From: Paenibacillus sp. FSL R10-2734
GTDB lineage: Bacteria > Bacillota > Bacilli > Paenibacillales > Paenibacillaceae
DNA length: 64,000 nucleotides
Reading direction: 5' to 3'
Assembly: GCF_037963865.1 (NCBI RefSeq)
Contig: NZ_CP150170.1
Location: 6,696,001-6,760,000, forward strand
Both the position numbers and the translations under genes were made by a program. The notes beneath the pieces were generated by a model that saw only the letters and a program-made list of their open reading frames with translations, made no database searches and was not told the origin of the DNA. This document shows positions 33,853 through 43,014 of this stretch, one piece after another. Every line of letters starts with the position of its first letter. Within the stretch, counting starts at the first letter, position 1.

Positions 33853-36696
33853 CTAGCAATAATATGGATCCTCCAACGCCTTAATCGTCATATTCAGGAT
33901 ACGCAGATATTCTTTTCGACTGCGGGTTCCTCTAATAAATGAAGTATCCATCCCAGATTTTCGAAGTTTCTCGATCCAATCAAGTGCAGCCTCTCGTCCA
34001 ATTCCTTGTTGGAGCATCCCATAGTATAGGTATACCAGCTCATTGCTGACGTTAGTGTTGAACACCATAGGATCATCTGAGTTCACATTGACCAGGATAT
34101 TCGCCAGATCGCGGTTTCCAGCAGATTGTATTTTGAACAACTGATTACCGAACATCGAATTGATCTCACCAATTGCTTCGTTCGAAGAAGGATTAACCTC
34201 AATTACGATACCAATGCTGGCGATCTTATGGATCAGGTAGTTCTGCATGTCTGTAGCCATCATATGCTCAATCTCATTAATATCAACGTAAATGGGCTCA
34301 TTCATTTTATGTAAGGTATCTTCCTGGTGATACGATTCGTATAGCTTATCTACAGATTTGGGAGCACTCTGATAATGTTTAGAATTCCTCCAAGCTTCTT
34401 CAATAATTCCCTCTTCTTTCGTTCGCTCAGTCTTAACTTTATTTAAAATTTTGGCTTCATCTATCACTCGCTTGAAACGCCGTTTGTAAACTTCAAATAA
34501 TGTAGAGACTCGAAGCTCTCCTGCATGAATTACATCGGAAAATAGAAAACTTGCCACCTCATATATACGTCTCTCCAAATAAACCAATGTCTCTGTCTGA
34601 AGCTTCGTTGTACGGCTGTATACCCCCCATGTCCATAATAGATTATCCAAATATTCACCACGTGGCATAATTACGAGAGGATTTCGACGAATCCATTCTT
34701 CTATATTCACACCTAATGCGATACCATGTCCAATACGATCACCCGCATGCAACTTGCAATAATCAATAACCTCATCCATACGCCGTAATCCTGAATTTAG
34801 ATGCCGGAATTCCTCGCCTGCATGAAAAGTAAAGAACAAACTTTGACTCGGTAAGATATTCCCCTCTGGGTCCTTGATTCGTAAGGAGTCATACTGACTG
34901 TCTCGCGCTTCCTCAAATACAGGAGCAAATACCTGCACAGGTGTGTTATTTTCAAGACTCGCGGCATCTAGACCGACGATAAAATTCGTGACCATCGGAA
35001 CATTTTTACGAAGCTGTTGAACCATTTTGACTTGCTTGATGTATTGTTCTTGATGTTCACCAAAGTGAAGCCCTTTTAATGTATGGTCACGTTCTTCGTC
35101 ATACAACGATATATCTTTTTCCATATCATCCGGACGCTTGATGAGATGATAAACAATTCCAATTAACGGAAAATCCACATTGGGGTCTTCGTTCACTCTA
35201 TAGTCATCAATCAGGATTTTCTCGTAGGATTTCAAAATATGAAGCAACTTCCGACGATTTTGTTCTTCACTGTCTTTAATCGAAATTCGCAGTTCGATCT
35301 TGCGCAAGTACCTATTTTGAAACAGCGTCCGTAGCATTATAGTGAAGTAGTCTTGATTTTCTAAAATCCCCTCTGTCGCCCGATCAAAATATCCTCGAAA
35401 AAAATCAAGACCATGCATAACTGTAGGTTGCGTCACCTGCTGATAAAATTCATTTTTAATCGAAATGTATTTAAAGAACACACGAAAGAACTGCTCGAAA
35501 TGTCCGTCAAGCTTATAATTTTCAACAATATTTCGCTTATATGAAATCACCTTTTGCAGAAAAATATTTTCTCCGTATGTCTTAATATGCTGATACTCAG
35601 GGAATATCCCATATACAAAATCAATAGGAGATATATCATCCGAACCTATAGAGTATATCTGTATCCGATCTATTGCTTCGTTTAGCTGATCTATTGAAGC
35701 AAACTGATTGTCCTGATTGCGCACCAAATTGAACAGCATCTTTTGTGTTTCAGAACTCTCTACAAAGCTAGACTCCAGCCATTCATATAAAGAAAGAGGC
35801 TCTGTCTGCTGATTGTGATACTGAGAATTTGGATCAATCAGATCTTGTGCTTGCTCCTTTAAATAGAGAGTAAGCACTAGACGAAGCAGTCGCGCTGTCA
35901 AAATATATTCCTGCACTTCTGACGAAGCAGCCAGATGATTCGGTTCAAACTTATCAAAATACTTAGGTGGGCAGATATTATTCATTACCATTTGCCATAA
36001 TATCGAGAAATTGAATGCTGCCGAGGCATGAATATGATTCTCAGCAACACCCCTTCCTAATATATCATCCAACGGGGCATCCGCAAGATTAACATGCTGA
36101 TAAAACTCTTGAAGCTGAATGGGGTCGTGAATATTGTTTTTAGAGTGATGCAGTGTCACCATCAAATCAAGCGGAATAAACCGGCTAAGCGAGTGGAAAA
36201 AATGTACTTTATCCTGGCCTTTGTATCGATCCATGAAATCAATGAACCGCCAGTGCTTATGTCCATTCGCATCATTTTTCCAGTACTTAAATATGACATC
36301 TCCATCCCGATATGAGATCAGAGCATCAGAGAATTCCTCCAAAATCTGAAAGTAGTGCTGATAAAGCTTTTTTTCGACGTGAAGATGTCCTTCATCATCG
36401 CCAGGATGTTTGGGCGCAAATCCATGACGTTTAGCCTCTCTTTCACTACATAGCATAGGATAGAATTTCTGAAACATGAGATTGATTTCATCCAGGCTAT
36501 TAGGTTTGGCTTTGCGTAGAATTTCATCATGCAACTTGCGCTGAATTTTTTTCCGTGCACTCTCTCGCTTCCAGATTGCTTCAGAGCTCTCTCCCTCATA
36601 TTCGAGCACTTGCAAAATATCCTGCTGACCGAAAAATCTGAGATTCTGAAAAGGAAAAAGTGAAACATTTATAAGGAGGTTAATTTTGTCAAGCAT
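33853..36696 (-). CDS. rdrB: RADAR adenosine deaminase RdrB
   Basis: A large protein of about 947 residues with a split adenosine deaminase domain. Counted from an upstream Met at 36735, the metal and catalytic motifs are HIH at 234-236, HAGE at 638-641, RIGHG at 667-671, NPSSN at 848-852 and SDDP at 886-889. The order and sequence are those of adenosine deaminases, but with a roughly 400-residue insertion, as in RdrB. RdrB forms large shells with RdrA and deaminates adenosine nucleotides during phage infection. The start is best at ATG 36696, overlapping the rdrA stop by 8 nt with GGTGG upstream; 36708 and 36735 are alternatives. Confidence 0.9.
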   Translation of the reverse strand: MLDKINLLINVSLFPFQNLRFFGQQDILQVLEYEGESSEAIWKRESARKKIQRKLHDEILRKAKPNSLDEINLMFQKFYPMLCSEREAKRHGFAPKHPGDDEGHLHVEKKLYQHYFQILEEFSDALISYRDGDVIFKYWKNDANGHKHWRFIDFMDRYKGQDKVHFFHSLSRFIPLDLMVTLHHSKNNIHDPIQLQEFYQHVNLADAPLDDILGRGVAENHIHASAAFNFSILWQMVMNNICPPKYFDKFEPNHLAASSEVQEYILTARLLRLVLTLYLKEQAQDLIDPNSQYHNQQTEPLSLYEWLESSFVESSETQKMLFNLVRNQDNQFASIDQLNEAIDRIQIYSIGSDDISPIDFVYGIFPEYQHIKTYGENIFLQKVISYKRNIVENYKLDGHFEQFFRVFFKYISIKNEFYQQVTQPTVMHGLDFFRGYFDRATEGILENQDYFTIMLRTLFQNRYLRKIELRISIKDSEEQNRRKLLHILKSYEKILIDDYRVNEDPNVDFPLIGIVYHLIKRPDDMEKDISLYDEERDHTLKGLHFGEHQEQYIKQVKMVQQLRKNVPMVTNFIVGLDAASLENNTPVQVFAPVFEEARDSQYDSLRIKDPEGNILPSQSLFFTFHAGEEFRHLNSGLRRMDEVIDYCKLHAGDRIGHGIALGVNIEEWIRRNPLVIMPRGEYLDNLLWTWGVYSRTTKLQTETLVYLERRIYEVASFLFSDVIHAGELRVSTLFEVYKRRFKRVIDEAKILNKVKTERTKEEGIIEEAWRNSKHYQSAPKSVDKLYESYHQEDTLHKMNEPIYVDINEIEHMMATDMQNYLIHKIASIGIVIEVNPSSNEAIGEINSMFGNQLFKIQSAGNRDLANILVNVNSDDPMVFNTNVSNELVYLYYGMLQQGIGREAALDWIEKLRKSGMDTSFIRGTRSRKEYLRILNMTIKALEDPYYC

Positions 36697-39562
36697 TACT
36701 TCCACCATTAGCGTTCTGCTCTTCCTCTTCAGCATCTTCTAAGCTTAGATTATATTCTTCGAGTTCAGTTTGAGTCTGATTTCGAACTTTCTCATATGCA
36801 GCATCCATATGTTCTTTGATAAATTTCTTTGCGTTTTCGTATTCCTTATCTTCTAAAAATTCCTGATTGCTTGTAGTAAATTTATAATATTGTTCTAAAA
36901 TAAATTCATCATTTCCTGTGAAAAACAAATGGTTTCTTTCCTCTATGTTATCTGCAATAAATGAACTACTTCTTAACATAATTAGAAGATTTATAGCCTC
37001 TGTTTGTCCAAACCAAACACGGTTATTTTGTGCTAATGATTCTACCTGTGATATAATTTCTTTAAAAATTTGAAAATTGACTATGTACTCATCCCTATCA
37101 ATCCTGTAATCAAAAAACTCTTCTTTTCCCGTAAGTCTTTTATAAACAATATGCTTACATCTTCCATAAATGGTGTTTATTCCTGCCTCCCCTCTGAAAT
37201 ATTCATCAAGCACCTGTGAACCTTTCTCATCAATACGAATGAGAGTATTGATATCTTCATCAGTAAGTTTTTTATATAAATACTCCCCAAATTTGTCCAT
37301 ACTATTTTCTATTGTTTGCAATACACTTTCTGGTAATTTATGCTCTTTAGCAGTAGACAACCTTTTATTTAAACGCGTTAATGCACGTGCAAGGCCGCTA
37401 AATTTATCACTGGATATTATTGCAAAAGTTACTTTCAGATCATGTGAACCTCCTCTCCGTTCTAAGACCGGCTGTTCCTCTTTTCTGATCATGGTCAAAT
37501 TGTTGGTAAACAAATTCTTTTTAATGTTAAAATCCTCATATTGCTTGAGATTATTTTTCGGATCATTAGGAACAAAATTTCGAAACACTCCTTGAAATAT
37601 TCGCTCCGTCATCTCAAAGTCAGGATTTACTGTACACAAGTCTTGCAGTGTATTTAATGTGTAATTCGCAGTAATCTGCTTCGCGATAAGAGATTCGCGA
37701 TAAAGCTGCTCTATAATTCCTGGATACTGCCTAATGAGCTTTTCCACATTGAACACTACAAAACGATCCTTCTGATATCGTTCTGCATCATGCATGTACT
37801 GATAATAGTAAGAATCAAATAAGGACTCGGACATGTACTCCAACATTAACATAGCCGAACGAAGATCAGTATTAAGAACCAGCCCACTCATCATTTGATA
37901 TAGCCGAGGAGTATTCCAACTATAACGATCAAACTTATAAGATTCATTATTTTTTTGATCAGATTTTGAAAGCAATAATCTGCTAAATAACCGTTCTTTT
38001 ACATATCCAAATGCTCCAGTATCATATTTAACATCCGGTAACAGATATGTTGTTATCTCTCCAATAATCACTAATTCCAAATCCAAATCATTTTTCCTAG
38101 AAAAGTCAACTGAGTAATCAATATACGAACTTTTCGCATCACTTCCCCATAGCAAAAACTGTTCGAATATCATTTCTTGGAACCTTAGTAGTTTATTACT
38201 CGAAAAAATTAACGTATCCACGAAAACCTTAACAAACCTAAATTTTTCTTCCTCACTAGATTTACTTTCTTTCACTTTTAAAAGTTGTACCAAATTATAG
38301 TAGGCATATACAATACCACGTGGACGTTCATCAAAAATCGTATAACTCTTTTTAATTGGCAAAGTAACTTTACGTTCAACCTCTTTGTCATTTTCAAATA
38401 CTTCTCTTAATTCCGTATAACTGAAAATCGATTGCTCACCCATCAACTTAGCAAGCTGACTCATTAATGTTGCCTGACCAAATGCAAAATAAGGGATCGT
38501 TTCCTCACTCCATTTAACCAACTGATGCCGTCTAGCTGATGGAATAACTTTTTTCAAATATTCATGAGCTAGTCCCGCCTTACGCCCTAAAATAGTGAGT
38601 AAGTATTCCTCTCTTGGAGGATTGTCATTACCCGCTTTATTTGTTTCAACTATTGATTCTCCCAATGACTTCAACGAATCGTAAGCACTCAGGCCTACTT
38701 CTTTCAGAGGTTCGTCTGCCAGCAATGCCAGTGTAAGAGATTCAGTCAAAATATCATAGTCACCCGACAGTACTGTAACAATATTGGGGTGATTGGTATA
38801 CTGTAAGAGCGCATCCATTAGTTCTCTAGTTTTGGATGTCTTCAAGTCGATATCATCAATAAAAATATAGATAAGCACCGGATCTTCAGACTTTCCCAAC
38901 ACTTTCTTCACATGCACAATTTCACAAATAAGCTCATTCAACTTATTTTTGAAGGCAATATCGGGAATCAATAGTCGTGATGATTTCTTAATGTGTGTAG
39001 CCAAATCTTCATAATGATGACTGAGCATATTACGATATTGACTCTCGGTATACAAGTGATATTCAACCGTTTTATTAATGATCTGTTTTAATAGATTATT
39101 AGGCTTTACTGTTCCATTATTGAAGTATGTACTCAACTTTCGCTGTTGCGTTTGATCTAAATTTTGCTTTTCTAAAGACTTTAATAGCTCGTTTCCTTCA
39201 GCTTGCAAAAAGCCCACAATGGATCCAATAATCTTCGTGTTCTCCCCAAAATTGTCGGGTTCAATTAAAGGTAATAATATATTATACTCACTTTGATTTA
39301 AATCTTGTCGTAAGGTATAAAGCGCTGACGACTTACCTGTTCCTCTTGCTCCAAAAATTCCTATTGTATTATTAATATCTTGCTTTCTCATATTTTGATT
39401 TATTTCATTTCCCTCTAACTCTTTGGCTGATTTTCTAATTCCCTCCAATTGTTTGAGTAAGACTTGATAGGTTGGCATAATTTTATATATTTGATCACCT
39501 AAAGCTCTTGCTCCTATAATCACTTCTTCTTCCTGTATTTCCGTTATGTTCTTCCCGCTCAT
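36689..39562 (-). CDS. rdrA: RADAR ATPase RdrA
   Basis: A 957-residue P-loop ATPase. Walker A is GARGTGKSS (residues 71-79), Walker B is IYIFIDDIDL (231-240), and a sensor-like strand VTVLSGDYDIL follows. The rest is a long helical region and an acidic C-terminus (EDAEEEEQNANGG). A KAP/AAA-like ATPase of this size, directly followed by and overlapping an adenosine deaminase of RdrB type, identifies the RADAR phage-defence system. In that system RdrA rings feed or activate the RdrB assembly. Its ATG overlaps the stop of a 96-residue ORF by 4 nt. The gene is AT-rich and flanked by IS remnants, which suggests horizontal transfer. Confidence 0.9.
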   Translation of the reverse strand: MSGKNITEIQEEEVIIGARALGDQIYKIMPTYQVLLKQLEGIRKSAKELEGNEINQNMRKQDINNTIGIFGARGTGKSSALYTLRQDLNQSEYNILLPLIEPDNFGENTKIIGSIVGFLQAEGNELLKSLEKQNLDQTQQRKLSTYFNNGTVKPNNLLKQIINKTVEYHLYTESQYRNMLSHHYEDLATHIKKSSRLLIPDIAFKNKLNELICEIVHVKKVLGKSEDPVLIYIFIDDIDLKTSKTRELMDALLQYTNHPNIVTVLSGDYDILTESLTLALLADEPLKEVGLSAYDSLKSLGESIVETNKAGNDNPPREEYLLTILGRKAGLAHEYLKKVIPSARRHQLVKWSEETIPYFAFGQATLMSQLAKLMGEQSIFSYTELREVFENDKEVERKVTLPIKKSYTIFDERPRGIVYAYYNLVQLLKVKESKSSEEEKFRFVKVFVDTLIFSSNKLLRFQEMIFEQFLLWGSDAKSSYIDYSVDFSRKNDLDLELVIIGEITTYLLPDVKYDTGAFGYVKERLFSRLLLSKSDQKNNESYKFDRYSWNTPRLYQMMSGLVLNTDLRSAMLMLEYMSESLFDSYYYQYMHDAERYQKDRFVVFNVEKLIRQYPGIIEQLYRESLIAKQITANYTLNTLQDLCTVNPDFEMTERIFQGVFRNFVPNDPKNNLKQYEDFNIKKNLFTNNLTMIRKEEQPVLERRGGSHDLKVTFAIISSDKFSGLARALTRLNKRLSTAKEHKLPESVLQTIENSMDKFGEYLYKKLTDEDINTLIRIDEKGSQVLDEYFRGEAGINTIYGRCKHIVYKRLTGKEEFFDYRIDRDEYIVNFQIFKEIISQVESLAQNNRVWFGQTEAINLLIMLRSSSFIADNIEERNHLFFTGNDEFILEQYYKFTTSNQEFLEDKEYENAKKFIKEHMDAAYEKVRNQTQTELEEYNLSLEDAEEEEQNANGGSNA

Positions 39563-39849
39563 CCTTCAATTGTCCCTTCTATATGAAATTCTCGTTTTTT
39601 GCTCCCTTCACCAATGCGTGAAGTTTGTTCAAACAATGTCCCAAAAAAAGCGATCGTTCCTTTTTGTGGATCAGGATCTTTCGAGACAATTGGGGTAATC
39701 CCGCGATCCAGTAGGATCCGCTCCTGAATCGGATTAGGGCTGGTTAAGAAAATATATACTTGCGGCCGAGCTCTTGTTGAATTGAACGATTTCCAGGTCT
39801 TGTTCAGCTTATATAGCAGCACACGAATGTTGATATCGCTCAAGCTCAA
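39559..39849 (-). CDS. Small unrecognised ORF in front of rdrA (96 residues)
   Basis: I do not recognise this protein. It is basic in its first half (INIRVLLYKLNKTWKSFNST) and contains PNPIQERILLDRGITPIV and KGTIAFFGTLFEQ. There is no membrane segment, so it is not one of the known membrane accessory proteins (SLATT, Csx27) of RADAR loci. It is coupled to rdrA by a 4-nt ATGA overlap, which argues that it is translated. The start is poor: TTG 39849 directly follows two in-frame TAA codons and lacks a clear ribosome binding site. It could be a true third component or the C-terminal remnant of a longer gene cut when the dus segment arrived. Confidence 0.55.
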   Translation of the reverse strand: MSLSDINIRVLLYKLNKTWKSFNSTRARPQVYIFLTSPNPIQERILLDRGITPIVSKDPDPQKGTIAFFGTLFEQTSRIGEGSKKREFHIEGTIEG

Positions 39850-40038
39850 TTATTACATCTTTCGACCTAAAAACCAATGCTATGAATAATTATTAATCAT
39901 TTCCTTTCAAATCGTTAACACCCTTACAGGAGCCTCTTAATACTTCTATTACAGGTTTTTAAGCCTTTTTTCACATCATGCCGCCATGATATTTCGTGAT
40001 TTTTTTTGTGCATTTCAGGTCTTATCACAGGTTCTCCT

Positions 40039-40067
40039 CTGTGCATCAGATGAAAAAAAATGATACT
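40039..40067 (+). promoter_or_regulatory. Promoter of dus copy 1
   Basis: CTGTGC, a 17-nt A-rich spacer and GATACT. The same block, with TTGTGC as -35, precedes dus copy 2 at 51110-51138. This shows that the duplication includes the promoter. Confidence 0.5.
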
Positions 40068-40137
40068 ATGTATGATGGGCAAAGGACTTTAATATAACTT
40101 ATATCGCATTTATATATTGCAAAAAGAAGGAGAAATT

Positions 40138-41121
40138 ATGAGTAACGAACATAACTTTTGGCTTGATTTGCCGAAGCCGTTTTTTATATTGGCACCGATG
40201 GAAGATGTCACGGATATTGTATTTCGTCACGTCGTAAGTGAAGCTGCAAAACCCGATGTGTTTTTCACGGAATTCGCAAATACAGAATATTACTGTCACC
40301 CTAAAGTAAAAGTAAAAGAAAGTGTGCTTAGTCGATTAACGTTCACAGAAGATGAACAACCGATTGTCGCTCATATTTGGGGTAATAAACCGGAGTATTT
40401 TGAACAGATGAGCATGGATATGAAAAAACTTGGGTTTGTTGGTATCGATATAAACATGGGATGCCCAGTAAAAAACGTCGCAACCAATGGAAAAGGTGCT
40501 GGATTAATTCGACATCCTGAAGTTGCTGCAGAAATTATCCAGGCAGCAAAAGCAGGTGGATTGCCGGTTAGTGTTAAAACAAGATTAGGCTATAGCGAAA
40601 TTGACGAGTGGCGCGATTGGTTAGGACATGTATTGAGACAAGATATTGCGAATCTTTCCATTCACCTCCGTACAAAAAAAGAGATGAGCAAAGTAGATGC
40701 ACACTGGGAGCTTATCCCCGAAATAAAAAAATTACGCGATGAGATCGCTCCAAATACGTTGTTAACCATTAATGGGGATATACCTGACCGTGCAACAGGC
40801 TTAAAGTTAGTAGAGCAATACGGCGTTGATGGTGTCATGATTGGCCGCGGTATTTTCAACAATCCATTTGCTTTTGAAAAAGAATCTAAAGAGCATAGCG
40901 TGGAGGAACTTCTTAATTTACTACTTTTTCATTTAGATCTTCACGATAAGTATTCAAAAGAGCTCGAACCACGTCTATTCAATCCACTTCGGAGCTTTTT
41001 CAAAATCTATATTCGTGGATTTGATGGCGCCGCCGAGCTAAGAAATCAATTGATGGAGACTAATTCAACCGATGACGTTCGTCGATTAGTGCAGCCTTTT
41101 TTAGATAAAGAATTAGAATGA
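40138..41121 (+). CDS. dus: tRNA-dihydrouridine synthase, copy 1
   Basis: A 327-residue FMN enzyme that reduces uridine to dihydrouridine in tRNA. It has the Dus pattern: FFILAPMEDVTDIVFRHVV at the N-terminus, GIDINMGCPVKNVATNGKGAG with the catalytic Cys, VSVKTRLGY, LSIHLRTKKEM, and NGDIPDRATG followed by GVMIGRGIFNNPFAFE. I start it at ATG 40138 behind AGAAGGAG. A second, closely similar gene lies 11 kb away at 51180 in the same orientation, with matching promoter and downstream sequence. Its upstream neighbour is the divergent RADAR operon. Confidence 0.92.
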   Translation: MSNEHNFWLDLPKPFFILAPMEDVTDIVFRHVVSEAAKPDVFFTEFANTEYYCHPKVKVKESVLSRLTFTEDEQPIVAHIWGNKPEYFEQMSMDMKKLGFVGIDINMGCPVKNVATNGKGAGLIRHPEVAAEIIQAAKAGGLPVSVKTRLGYSEIDEWRDWLGHVLRQDIANLSIHLRTKKEMSKVDAHWELIPEIKKLRDEIAPNTLLTINGDIPDRATGLKLVEQYGVDGVMIGRGIFNNPFAFEKESKEHSVEELLNLLLFHLDLHDKYSKELEPRLFNPLRSFFKIYIRGFDGAAELRNQLMETNSTDDVRRLVQPFLDKELE

Positions 41122-41136
41122 AGTATATTCATCTCT

Positions 41137-41166
41137 GAATTGCCCCCGTCAATTAGACAGTACAAA
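41137..41166. repeat. IS3/IS150-type terminal repeat, copy 1
   Basis: A block beginning GAATTGCCCCCGTCAATTAG and ending ACAGTACAAAA. On the minus strand it starts TGTACTGTCTAATTGACGGG, the usual look of IS150-group inverted ends. The same block, with one mismatch in about 30, follows dus copy 2 at 52170-52200, where it adjoins transposase coding sequence. Confidence 0.55.
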
Positions 41167-41208
41167 AGAAGGCCTCTCGTTTTACTACGAGAGGCCTTCT
41201 TTTGTACT
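41159..41208. terminator. Very long perfect hairpin, bidirectional terminator
   Basis: A perfect 22-bp inverted repeat (41159-41180 with 41187-41208, 6-nt loop) overlaps the IS-end repeat. It contains GAAGGCCTCTCGT and T-rich outer arms, and lies between the convergent dus and DMT genes. Confidence 0.75.
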
Positions 41209-41232
41209 ATATGGTCAAATGTTGATCCCCAC

Positions 41233-42096
41233 TTATCCCCATATGGCAATGGAGATGATCCCACAGGTAATCACAGCAGACATGATAATTCTTCGCACGC
41301 CTTGCTTCTCTTTTAGTACAAGTATGCCTAGAATCGTACCTACAACCGTTCCAATTTCTCGTATTGGCGCAATTGAAGCTAATGGAGCAAGCTTCATCGC
41401 CATCAGAAACATAAAATAAGAAGCTGGCGAGCAAATACAACCAATCAAGATCATTTTCCAGTTTTGTTGCCATTCCCTTATGATTTGTGTACGACCGACT
41501 CTTATAACCATGAAAAAAGCGACGATTACATAATTAATATTGGATAATTCAAGCGTTGATAGTGGAGATAATTGCTGGACAATCAGTTTATCCATTAATG
41601 TATAGCCCGCAACACATATCCCTACTATAATTGCATAAAGAATAGATATGGAATGAGCCGATTTCCCTTGATTTGCATGACGATTTACTATTCCACTAAT
41701 AATAAAAAGCCCTAGTATGATACAACAAAAGCCTATCCAGCCTGCTAGAGATAAAGAATCCCCGAATAACACAACACTTAACAAGGTCACTAGCATAACA
41801 CCAGTACCTCGCATAATTGGATAGGTCTGCGATAAATCACCATAGGAATACGATTTAGAGAGAAAAATGAAGTACGACCCTTGAAATAAAGCAGATATCG
41901 CCATATAGCCAAGTGTCTCCGCATGAAGCTCAACTTGGAGCAGCTCAATTATAAAATAAGGTAATAGAGCAAGTGTACCCACAATATGAATCGACCAGAG
42001 AAAAACGTATTTGTTCAGACTTCTCTTTGTAAATAGGTTCCATACCGCATGTGTAATACCTGAAAATAAAACTAAAAAGACTGCCATTGAAATCAT
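41233..42096 (-). CDS. DMT-superfamily (EamA) transporter
   Basis: A 287-residue protein with about ten hydrophobic helices and the internal duplication of EamA-type transporters. The first half contains QTYPIMRGTGVMLVTLLSVVLFG and the second APIREIGTVVGTILGILVLKE, each being the repeat's helix pair. It probably moves a small metabolite across the cytoplasmic membrane; the substrate cannot be predicted. It is 31 nt downstream of an MBL-fold hydrolase gene on the same strand, so they may be co-transcribed. Confidence 0.88.
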   Translation of the reverse strand: MISMAVFLVLFSGITHAVWNLFTKRSLNKYVFLWSIHIVGTLALLPYFIIELLQVELHAETLGYMAISALFQGSYFIFLSKSYSYGDLSQTYPIMRGTGVMLVTLLSVVLFGDSLSLAGWIGFCCIILGLFIISGIVNRHANQGKSAHSISILYAIIVGICVAGYTLMDKLIVQQLSPLSTLELSNINYVIVAFFMVIRVGRTQIIREWQQNWKMILIGCICSPASYFMFLMAMKLAPLASIAPIREIGTVVGTILGILVLKEKQGVRRIIMSAVITCGIISIAIWG

Positions 42097-42127
42097 AGAA
42101 ATATCCTCATTTCACTTATGCGCTAAC

Positions 42128-42940
42128 TCATATGTCCAGTTGCATCCCATCAAATGCTACTGTAATGCCATTCGGCTCAAAAATATGAACCAAATCTTCA
42201 TGCAACAGATGAGCATTATGAGAGAAATGAGTGACTACGATTTGCCCTTCTGCTTTCATAACACAATTCTCGATTAACCATTCCCGCGTTTTTAGAGTAT
42301 CCTCAACATTCATGTGGACCTCACAATGTGGGGCATTCCCAGTCGTACATTCTAGAATAGCAAGATCCAGTTTTTTTCCTTTCAACCAGTCCCAAGTCTG
42401 TTCAGGAAACCAACCGCTGTCGTGACCATAGAAAATGGCTTTTCCATCCTTTTCTATGTAATACAATAAACAAGTTTCTTTAGAATCATGATTGGCAAGC
42501 AATGGTGTAATCGTAGCTGTTTGCGTTTGTACAGTTTCAAAGGGTTTCAAGTTGTGAAATTGAAAGCAATGCCTTTCCGTGGCAAGCAATTGACTGCAGT
42601 GCTTAATAGGCAAATCATGACCGTATAGATGAAGTTCTTCCTCTTCATTAAATTGAGCATAACCAAGCGCACGAATCAGTAAATCTTCAGGATACAAATG
42701 ATCGGAATCTGAATGTGTAAACAATAAATCGCGAACCTTATCCATATCTACAGAATCACGAATGGAATGATGTAAGGTGTCCGCCGGAAAATCAATCTTA
42801 AGTATTTCATCAATCAAGACCGAAGTGCGTGTACGAATATTTTTTCCACCTTGTACTTTGGCTTGCTTGCAAGTCTCGCAATGACAGAATAGCGAGGGAA
42901 TTCCTTCAAATGCAGCCGTTCCATGAAAAAGAACCTTCAT
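42128..42940 (-). CDS. MBL-fold metallohydrolase (PhnP-like)
   Basis: A 270-residue metallo-beta-lactamase-fold protein of the PhnP/lipoate-ligase-adjacent type. The N-terminal Cys cluster CHCETC near residues 19-24 resembles the structural zinc site of PhnP. The metal motif reads THSDSDHL, so the usual HxHxDH has Asp in place of the second His. Further ligands are His in ANHDSKET, the GHDSG motif and the late VVTHFSHNAH segment. PhnP enzymes are cyclic phosphodiesterases; the substrate here is unknown. It is followed by the DMT transporter gene. Confidence 0.85.
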   Translation of the reverse strand: MKVLFHGTAAFEGIPSLFCHCETCKQAKVQGGKNIRTRTSVLIDEILKIDFPADTLHHSIRDSVDMDKVRDLLFTHSDSDHLYPEDLLIRALGYAQFNEEEELHLYGHDLPIKHCSQLLATERHCFQFHNLKPFETVQTQTATITPLLANHDSKETCLLYYIEKDGKAIFYGHDSGWFPEQTWDWLKGKKLDLAILECTTGNAPHCEVHMNVEDTLKTREWLIENCVMKAEGQIVVTHFSHNAHLLHEDLVHIFEPNGITVAFDGMQLDI

Positions 42941-42960
42941 AAATATTCCACCCTTGTAGT

Positions 42961-42994
42961 AGAGACCAACAGAACTAACGTCCTGTTGGTCTCT
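42961..42994. terminator. Hairpin after the solute-binding protein gene
   Basis: A perfect 12-bp stem (AGAGACCAACAG with CTGTTGGTCTCT, 10-nt loop) lies 21 nt past the stop codon. There is no T-run, so termination may be weak. Confidence 0.5.
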
Positions 42995-43014
42995 CTGAGT
43001 AATATTAGGCTATT

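Noticed and set aside
36671..36678. AAGGAGG-like sequence on the plus strand near the rdrA-rdrB junction
   Set aside because: It faces no plus-strand ORF, and on the minus strand it is coding sequence of rdrB.
37170..37595. A plus-strand open frame of 141 codons inside rdrA
   Set aside because: It is a shadow of the rdrA reading frame with no ribosome binding site or recognisable domain.
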